From Marinospirillum sp. (GTDB taxonomy: Bacteria > Pseudomonadota > Gammaproteobacteria > Pseudomonadales > Halomonadaceae), in contig NZ_JACUUA010000042.1 in NCBI RefSeq assembly GCF_014859565.1, forward strand, positions 1 to 22,970: 22,970 bases of DNA, written 5' to 3'. Both the position numbers and the translations under genes were made by a program. The notes below the pieces were generated by a model. That model had not been told where the DNA came from and did not search any database. It saw only the letters and a list, made by a program, of their open reading frames with translations. Every line of letters begins with the position of its first letter. Within the stretch, counting starts at the first letter, position 1. Of the stretch, positions 17,694 to 22,970 are shown in pieces.

Positions 17694-20294
17694 ATGCTGA
17701 ATTTCTCTGCCTACAGTGAAGAGTTGCGCGAACTGCTCGGCAGTTATGCTGCGCCTTCCGGTTATGATGAACTAGCCAGTGCTGATGGCAATTTTCGTGC
17801 CCACTGGCAGCCGCTATTGGAAGAATTGTCCGAACTGGGAGTCGATGGTCTGACCAGCCGTGCCGAGGAAGCCCAGAACCTGTTGCATGAGAATGGTGTG
17901 ACCTTCAACGTCTACGAAGACGATGCCGGTAAACTCCGTTCCTGGCAGTTAGACCCCCTGCCCTACGTAATCAGCACCCAGGACTGGGAAGTTCTGGAGC
18001 AGGGGCTGATTCAGCGCAGCCGCCTGCTGGAGGCACTGGTGGAAGATCTTTACGGTGAACGCCGGGTGATTCGTGAAGGCATTTTGCCGCCGGAACTGGT
18101 GTACACCCATTCGGCCTGGCTGTTTGCGGCGGCAGATAACCAGAGCCGACCGGAACGCCCGCTGCTGATTTTTCACGGCATGGATGTGATCCGTGATCAG
18201 CAGGGTGAATGGCGGGTATTGGCTGACTGGACTCAGGCGCCTTCCGGTGCCGGTTATGCATTGGAAAACCGTATTCTGCTGGCTCGTGCTATATCCACCC
18301 TTTACCGGGATGCACCCTTACGGCGACTGGCGGGATTCCTGCAAGCTCAGCACCGCTGCTTGGCACAACTGGCACAACACCGGCGCGAAGAACCCAATAT
18401 TGTGCTGTTAACACCCGGCCCCGGCAGCCCCGGTTATTTTGAACATGCCTGGCTGGCCAACTACATGAACTTCTCCCTGGTGGAAGGTGGCGATCTGGTG
18501 GTGCGGGATGGGCAGGTGTCCATGCGTACCCTCGGTGGTTTAAAAGCCGTGGATGTGATTGTGCGCCAAATCACCGACCCCTGGTGTGATCCACTGGAAT
18601 TGCGTGCTGACTCTCTGCTGGGGGTACCCGGTCTGATGCAGGCTGCTCGCCGTGGCGAAGTGGAAATTGCCAATGCTCTGGGTGTAGGTATTCTTGAACA
18701 CCCCGCACTGGCCTGTTTTTTACCCCGCTTGAGTGAGTTTCTGCTGGGAGAGCCCCTGCTGCTAAAAGGCCGTGAAACCCTCTGGTGTGGTGAGCCAGAA
18801 CATCTGGAAAAACTGCTGCAACTGCCGGAAGACTGGCAGCTGCGAGACATCAGTGATCCCGGGCGCATTATTGAGCCATCCAGACAAACCGTCAGCCAGC
18901 GGGAACAACAGCAACAGGCGATGTTGCACTCACCCCATCTTTATGTCGGACAGCAACCGATTCAGGCCTCATCTTCGCCCAGCTTTAACAGCAAGGATCG
19001 AGCCTTAACACCTCAACCGGTAAACCTGCGTTTTTTCAGTCTGGCAGATCCTGGTGAAATGAAAAAACCGTTAGCGGAACGCCAACACCGAATTATGCCC
19101 GGTGGACTGGCCTGGGTCGCTGAACCCGGTACCCCAGTGATGGAAAGCACGCTGGTAAAAGATATCTGGGTACTGGCACCCGTCACCCAGCCCCATATTA
19201 GCCTGCTGCGTCAGGCACATGGACCGATTCTGGTCACCCGTGATGGCAAGGATCTACCCAGCCGTGTAGCCGACAGCCTGTTCTGGACGGGGCGCTATGG
19301 AGAACGGCTGGATAACCGTACCCGCCTGCTGCGCGAAGCGCTGGGCAACCTGCTGGAAGATGGGCAATTACCGCTGGAAGATACCCTGCTGCCGGATCTG
19401 TTCACGGCGCTGGAAATCACCCTGCCGGATTTTGATTCCGAAGAAGAAACTCCCGCGCTGATCAAAGCACGCAAGATGAACACCCGTGCCGGTCGGCAGT
19501 TTATCCTGCTGCGCGAAAAACTGCTGGAGCTGTTTGCAGAGCACACCAGTGACGGCCTGCCCTGGTTATTCAGCCACTTTTTGCGCAACAGCCGCGCTGT
19601 GCGAGATCATCTGGGTGATGATGCCTGGCGCACCCTCAACAGCCTGCGGCAGAAATTTAACGACCTGCCCCACACTCAGGGTGCCAGCGGTGGGCGGCGT
19701 AATCTCGAAGAACTGGTTACTTATCTGGCCGCCTTTTTTGGGCTTTGCAACGAAACCATGCCCCACCATTACGGCTGGCGTTTTATGGACATCGGACGTT
19801 TTATCGAACGCCTGATCACCAGCCTTGAACTGTTAAAACTGGCGTTGATCACTGCCGAAAAACCGGGCATCCCCCTGTGGGAAGTGGTACTGGCCACCAC
19901 CGATAACCTGACTGTTTACCGCCGCCGTTACCGCTCACAACTGCATCCGGCAGCCATTCTGGATCTGTTGCTGTTTGATGAAACCAACCCTCGCTCGGTC
20001 GGTTACATGCTGAAGCGCCTGGGTCGTCAGATCGAACGTCTGCCGCAGCCCAACAGCACCCCGTTCCGCAGCCTCGAAACCCGACTGGTCATTCAGGCCA
20101 CCAGCCAGCTGCATCTGGTGGATCTGGACAGCCTGATCGATCTGGAACGCTCGGCAGAAGCAAAACAGGCACTGGAAGACTTACTGAATCAGCTACTGGA
20201 ACCGCTCAGCCAGCTCTCCGATGCCATCTCCAACAGTCACTTCAGTCACGCAGAAACGCCGCGCCAGCTGATCACCATGCAAACCAGCGTGTAA
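17694..20294 (+). CDS. Fused circularly permuted ATP-grasp / alpha-E protein (COG2308-COG2307), degenerate ligase motifs
   Basis: An 866-residue fusion. Residues 1-500 align with the stand-alone ATP-grasp of set A: GILPPEL (129-135), HGMDVIRD, APSGAGYALENR (182-193), LLTPGPGSPGYFEHAWLA, GGLKAVDVIVRQI and VNLRFF. Residues about 520-866 are the alpha-E domain, starting at LPSRVADSLFWTGRYGERLD. Compared with the set A protein, EDN (167-169 there) is ADW here (177-179), and the KPANESGGYG loop is replaced by RDISDPGRII near 384-393, so ATP binding or catalysis may be lost or altered. Fusions of this order and size are common in proteobacteria, and that class is divergent at these places. The first bases of the gene lack a strong Shine-Dalgarno sequence; TATACA lies at 17684-17689. 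The transglutaminase of set B follows after 15 bases. Confidence 0.92.
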   Translation: MLNFSAYSEELRELLGSYAAPSGYDELASADGNFRAHWQPLLEELSELGVDGLTSRAEEAQNLLHENGVTFNVYEDDAGKLRSWQLDPLPYVISTQDWEVLEQGLIQRSRLLEALVEDLYGERRVIREGILPPELVYTHSAWLFAAADNQSRPERPLLIFHGMDVIRDQQGEWRVLADWTQAPSGAGYALENRILLARAISTLYRDAPLRRLAGFLQAQHRCLAQLAQHRREEPNIVLLTPGPGSPGYFEHAWLANYMNFSLVEGGDLVVRDGQVSMRTLGGLKAVDVIVRQITDPWCDPLELRADSLLGVPGLMQAARRGEVEIANALGVGILEHPALACFLPRLSEFLLGEPLLLKGRETLWCGEPEHLEKLLQLPEDWQLRDISDPGRIIEPSRQTVSQREQQQQAMLHSPHLYVGQQPIQASSSPSFNSKDRALTPQPVNLRFFSLADPGEMKKPLAERQHRIMPGGLAWVAEPGTPVMESTLVKDIWVLAPVTQPHISLLRQAHGPILVTRDGKDLPSRVADSLFWTGRYGERLDNRTRLLREALGNLLEDGQLPLEDTLLPDLFTALEITLPDFDSEEETPALIKARKMNTRAGRQFILLREKLLELFAEHTSDGLPWLFSHFLRNSRAVRDHLGDDAWRTLNSLRQKFNDLPHTQGASGGRRNLEELVTYLAAFFGLCNETMPHHYGWRFMDIGRFIERLITSLELLKLALITAEKPGIPLWEVVLATTDNLTVYRRRYRSQLHPAAILDLLLFDETNPRSVGYMLKRLGRQIERLPQPNSTPFRSLETRLVIQATSQLHLVDLDSLIDLERSAEAKQALEDLLNQLLEPLSQLSDAISNSHFSHAETPRQLITMQTSV

Positions 20295-20309
20295 TTTGGA
20301 AAACGGAAC

Positions 20310-21206
20310 ATGAAATATCTGCTGCGCCATACCACACGCTACGATTACAGCAACAGTGTTACCCTCAGTCATAATGAAGCTCGTTTGCTGCTGCGAGACC
20401 TGCCCTGGCAGAAGTGTGAAAACACTCGACTGATGATTGACCCGCAACCCCTGCGCCAGCACGAACGCCGGGATTTTTTTGGTAATCGAGTGGTGTATTT
20501 TGCCATTCAGGATATCCACGACAGTCTGGAAGTGACGGTGGAAAGCCAAGTCACCACCCAACCTCGCCCGCAGCCGGATGCAGGCATGATCACCAGCTGG
20601 GAGACGGTAGCTGAACAACTGACACCCGGCAGCCATCACCATAATCCGGTGACCGAAGCCGCCTGTCTGGAAGCTCGACTCTTCACACTGGATTCGCCGT
20701 TTATCCCCCGCCAGCCGGAACTGGCCGACTTTGCACTGGAAAGCTTCACACCCGGTCGCCCGATGATTGAAGCCCTGTTGCACCTGAATAATCGTATCTT
20801 CAGTGAATTTAAATACGACCCGGAATTCAGCACCCTTGCCACACCCGTGCTGGATGTACTGCACAACCGCAAAGGGGTTTGTCAGGATTTTGCTCATCTG
20901 GCTATAGGTGCACTGCGCTCCATTGGACTGGCAGCCCGCTACGTCAGCGGCTATCTTGAAACTCTACCACCACCCGGCGTGGAAAAACTGCTGGGTGCCG
21001 ATGCCAGCCATGCTTGGCTAGGTGTCTTCATTCCCGGATGGGGCTGGATGGAAATTGACCCCACCAACGGCAGCACCCCCAGCGAGCGGTATCTAACCCT
21101 CGGCTGGGGACGAGATTATGCCGATGTCACCCCGCTGAAAGGTGTGATGAATGGTGGTGGCGCCCATGAACTGCATGTGGCAGTGGATGTTTTGCCCGTT
21201 TCCTGA
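20310..21206 (+). CDS. Transglutaminase-like protein (COG1305)
   Basis: A 298-residue protein with the N-terminal beta domain of bacterial transglutaminases (MKYLLRHTTRYDYS) and the core domain with a full triad: C191 in GVCQDFAH, H234 in ASHAWLGVF and D250 in EIDPTNG. The run SIGLAARYVSGYLE is nearly the same as in the large transglutaminase of set A (HLGLAARFVSGYLI), showing a common origin. It has no signal peptide, membrane helix or DUF2126 extension. The gene starts 15 bases after the fusion gene with GGAAAAC/CGGAAC upstream, so the two form a compact operon. The likely role is hydrolysis or transfer on the peptide or amide product of the ligase module; actual protein crosslinking is not implied. 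Confidence 0.93.
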   Translation: MKYLLRHTTRYDYSNSVTLSHNEARLLLRDLPWQKCENTRLMIDPQPLRQHERRDFFGNRVVYFAIQDIHDSLEVTVESQVTTQPRPQPDAGMITSWETVAEQLTPGSHHHNPVTEAACLEARLFTLDSPFIPRQPELADFALESFTPGRPMIEALLHLNNRIFSEFKYDPEFSTLATPVLDVLHNRKGVCQDFAHLAIGALRSIGLAARYVSGYLETLPPPGVEKLLGADASHAWLGVFIPGWGWMEIDPTNGSTPSERYLTLGWGRDYADVTPLKGVMNGGGAHELHVAVDVLPVS

Positions 21207-21254
21207 ACCTGGAAATATTTTTGCTAATACAGAGCAGCAGCAAAGGAGAGACCA

Positions 21255-22226
21255 ATGGGCTTGCTTGTAGAAGGTCAATGGCATGACCAGTGGTACGACA
21301 CAGACGAAACTGGTGGTCGTTTTGAGCGATCCGAAAGCCAGTTCCGTAACTGGGTGACTGCGGATGGTTCAGCCGGAAGCACCGGCAAAGCTGGATTCAA
21401 GGCCGAGGCTGGTCGTTATCATCTTTACGTGTCACTGGCTTGCCCCTGGGCACACCGCACGCTGATTTTCCGTCGCCTGAAAGGGCTGGAAAAAATGATT
21501 GATCTGTCGGTGGTGCACTGGTTTATGGGTGAACACGGCTGGACGTTCCAGCAAGGCCCCGGTGTAGTGGCTGATCCACTGTTTAATGCCGAATACATGC
21601 ACCAGATTTATACCCAGGCTGATCCAGTATATTCCGGCCGTGTAACCGTACCAGTACTCTGGGACAAACAACAAAAGACTATCGTCAGCAACGAATCCGC
21701 TGACATCATTCGTATGTTCAATTCAGCCTTTGATGCTATTGGTGCCCTTGAAGGGGATTTTTACCCGCAGGCATTACACAGCGAAATTGAAACAGTAAAT
21801 GCCAGGGTGTATGACGAGATCAACAACGGTGTGTACAAGGCTGGTTTTGCCACCACCCAACAAGCTTATGAAGAAGCCCTGCAACCCTTGTTCGAGGCAC
21901 TGGACTGGGTGGATAAACGCTTAAGCCAGCAGCGTTATTTGTGTGGTGGCGCCCTGACCGAAGCCGACTGGCGACTGTTCACCACTCTGATCCGTTTTGA
22001 TGCCGTGTATGTTGGGCACTTTAAATGTAACCTGCGCCGCATTGTTGATTACCCTCACCTGCAGGGTTACCTGAAAGAGCTGTACCAGCAACCCGGCGTC
22101 CGCGAAACCGTGGATTTTCAGCATATCAAAGGCCACTACTACCAGAGCCACGACATGATCAACCCCACCCGTGTCGTGCCAACCGGACCCCTGCTGGATC
22201 TAGACAGCCCCCACGGGCGGGGTTGA
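21255..22226 (+). CDS. yqjG: Glutathionyl-hydroquinone reductase, Xi-class glutathione transferase
   Basis: Reduces glutathionyl-hydroquinones, releasing hydroquinone and glutathione, and so helps recycle quinone adducts. The 323-residue length fits the YqjG/ECM4 family (328 in E. coli). The N-terminal thioredoxin-like domain carries the catalytic cysteine C63 in LACPWAHRTL, the same number as in E. coli YqjG, followed by the helical C-terminal domain with GGALTEADWRLFTTLIRFDAVY and the family's usual FKCNLRRI. The start has a strong AAAGGAGAG Shine-Dalgarno sequence. It is in the same direction as set B with a 48-base gap and may be read through from it, though a functional link is not evident. 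The TGA is followed closely by the convergent toxin-antitoxin pair. Confidence 0.93.
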   Translation: MGLLVEGQWHDQWYDTDETGGRFERSESQFRNWVTADGSAGSTGKAGFKAEAGRYHLYVSLACPWAHRTLIFRRLKGLEKMIDLSVVHWFMGEHGWTFQQGPGVVADPLFNAEYMHQIYTQADPVYSGRVTVPVLWDKQQKTIVSNESADIIRMFNSAFDAIGALEGDFYPQALHSEIETVNARVYDEINNGVYKAGFATTQQAYEEALQPLFEALDWVDKRLSQQRYLCGGALTEADWRLFTTLIRFDAVYVGHFKCNLRRIVDYPHLQGYLKELYQQPGVRETVDFQHIKGHYYQSHDMINPTRVVPTGPLLDLDSPHGRG

Positions 22227-22247
22227 TTTCCCCGTAATAACCGTAGG

Positions 22248-22547
22248 TTAACCTCTCAGTCCAAGGTCTTCCCGGATAACCTCTGGATGGCGGAAAGCAA
22301 TTTCGATGAGTGCCTTTGCAGCCCCCGAGGGTTTACGTCGACCCTGCTCCCATTCCTGCAGAGTGCGCGGAGAAATATGCAGCACCTCAGCAAACTCCTT
22401 CTGAGTCAGGCCAGTTTTACCGCGTGCCTCTGCCACCTCATTAGGCTCCACACGACTGACACGTGCAACTTTTCCAGCTTTCATTTCTTTGATGGATTGG
22501 AGCAGCTTGTTACCAAGCTCCTCAGCACTCAGAGTCTCGTTACTCAT
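22248..22547 (-). CDS. Antitoxin, NadS/HigA-like XRE-family HTH protein
   Basis: A 99-residue protein with a helix-turn-helix of the XRE type, GLTQKEFAEVLHISPRTLQEWEQGRRKP, whose recognition part is SPRTLQEWEQG. The N-terminal part (about 1-45) is the probable toxin-binding region and the C-terminus ends in LGLRG. It is the second gene of a type II pair. I chose the ATG at 22547, which overlaps the toxin stop by eight bases (ATGAGTAA), the normal tight arrangement; the ATG at 22562 would put the start deeper inside the toxin gene. It should neutralise the upstream toxin and repress the shared promoter. The toxin-first order is typical of HigBA-like and NadS-type loci. Confidence 0.88.
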   Translation of the reverse strand: MSNETLSAEELGNKLLQSIKEMKAGKVARVSRVEPNEVAEARGKTGLTQKEFAEVLHISPRTLQEWEQGRRKPSGAAKALIEIAFRHPEVIREDLGLRG

Positions 22548-22854
22548 TTTCCAATACCTCACGAATCGACTTCAGGATATGCGCGGGTATGTTATCCATG
22601 ACGGCTTTTTTGTAGATCACCAATAACCAGATCTCACCATTTTCCAGTCTAGTGAAGTAAATGACTCTCACCCCACCACGCTTCCCTGCCCCCGCTACCG
22701 ACCAACGAACCTTTCTACACCCGCCGCTACCAGGAATGGGGTTGCCTATTTCCGGGTTAGCTGCCAGCCAGGCAAAGAAGGCGCTTCGCTCTTCTTCGCA
22801 CCAGATTTTTCTTGCGTCAGCTTCAAATGTAGGGGTTTCAATGATGGTAAGCAT
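22540..22854 (-). CDS. Type II toxin, RelE/HigB-like
   Basis: A 104-residue protein of the RelE/ParE superfamily. Characteristic stretches are MLTIIETPTFEADARKIW, IPGSGGCRKVRWSVAGAGKRGG, RVIYF and IWLLVIYKKAVMDNIP, which match the HigB-type toxins that pair with NadS antitoxins. Members of this fold are usually ribosome-dependent mRNA endonucleases, where basic residues such as the K and R of CRKVRW and the K of YKK are candidate active-site residues; activity is not shown here. The gene starts immediately downstream of a good promoter-like sequence. The frame is intact, so the pair looks functional. Confidence 0.9.
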   Translation of the reverse strand: MLTIIETPTFEADARKIWCEEERSAFFAWLAANPEIGNPIPGSGGCRKVRWSVAGAGKRGGVRVIYFTRLENGEIWLLVIYKKAVMDNIPAHILKSIREVLENE

Positions 22855-22861
22855 GACTTCA

Positions 22862-22889
22862 AGTATACGTCATTGACGGACTTTTGCAA
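22862..22889 (-). promoter_or_regulatory. Candidate promoter of the toxin-antitoxin operon
   Basis: On the - strand, TTGCAA (22889-22884) and TATACT (22867-22862) are 16 bases apart. The -10 match is five of six and it ends only seven bases before the toxin ATG, so the transcript would start at or next to the ATG. TGAC (22854-22857) and GTCA (22869-22872) form a short inverted repeat over the -10 element, a possible antitoxin operator. Confidence 0.55.
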
Positions 22890-22970
22890 GGTGGCGGTAG
22901 TTTTCAAATCAGTAGCCATTTTAGCGAACTCGGGATCGGTGATATTGCTATTCACTACAAAGCAATCCTT

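Noticed and set aside
22208..22234. GC-rich hairpin after the glutathione reductase gene as a terminator
   Set aside because: Stems are only four to five pairs, several pairings compete, and no T-run follows on either strand.
22746..22955. 69-residue minus-strand frame upstream of and overlapping the toxin
   Set aside because: Most of it is an out-of-frame reading of the toxin gene; the part beyond 22860 is too short to judge at the window edge, and a promoter lies within it.

Overview
The window reads as chromosomal DNA of a gammaproteobacterium, probably a marine or aquatic lineage near Oceanospirillales or Pseudomonadales. The basis is gene content (RhlB with a long basic N-terminus, DinG with an iron-sulfur cysteine set, a RoxSR/RegBA-type redox pair, the Xi-class glutathione transferase YqjG) and a G+C content that looks slightly above 50% by eye. 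This placement is inference. No tRNA, rRNA, CRISPR array or intact insertion sequence is visible. Coding density is high and no stretch over 300 bases lacks a gene or gene remnant.

Left part (1-7340, all + strand): a membrane-anchored coiled-coil protein of unknown function; a DEAD-box RNA helicase (rhlB) starting with TTG; the DNA helicase dinG, overlapping rhlB by ATGA; and a large diguanylate cyclase with two different periplasmic solute-binding domains. Then comes a 5'-truncated chemoreceptor remnant (7365-7799, - strand).

Middle part (7907-10442): a CbiM-like (COG3235) membrane protein converges on a redox two-component pair, with both stop codons inside one TTAA. The regulator is RegA/PrrA/RoxR-like and the kinase is RegB/PrrB/RoxS-like, with the quinone-site motif GGxxNPF, the H-box histidine and the conserved redox cysteine.

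Main block (10586-21206): a duplicated, divergently transcribed set of circularly permuted ATP-grasp, alpha-E and transglutaminase-like genes. Set A (- strand, transcribed from 17603 down to 10645) is zinc metallopeptidase, transglutaminase+DUF2126 (1096 aa), ATP-grasp and alpha-E, closed by a long symmetric terminator. Set B (+ strand, 17694-21206) is an ATP-grasp/alpha-E fusion followed by a compact transglutaminase. The sets share a 90-bp intergenic region holding a perfect 8-bp inverted repeat. Families of this kind are predicted to make and trim an unidentified peptide or amide-linked product, but substrates are not established. Both transglutaminases keep Cys-His-Asp. The separate ATP-grasp keeps its KPANESGGYG loop and EDN triplet, while the fused copy has lost both, so set B may be a structural or regulatory partner or act on something different.

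Right end (21255-22970): a glutathionyl-hydroquinone reductase (YqjG type), then on the - strand a RelE/HigB-type toxin with an overlapping NadS-like antitoxin.
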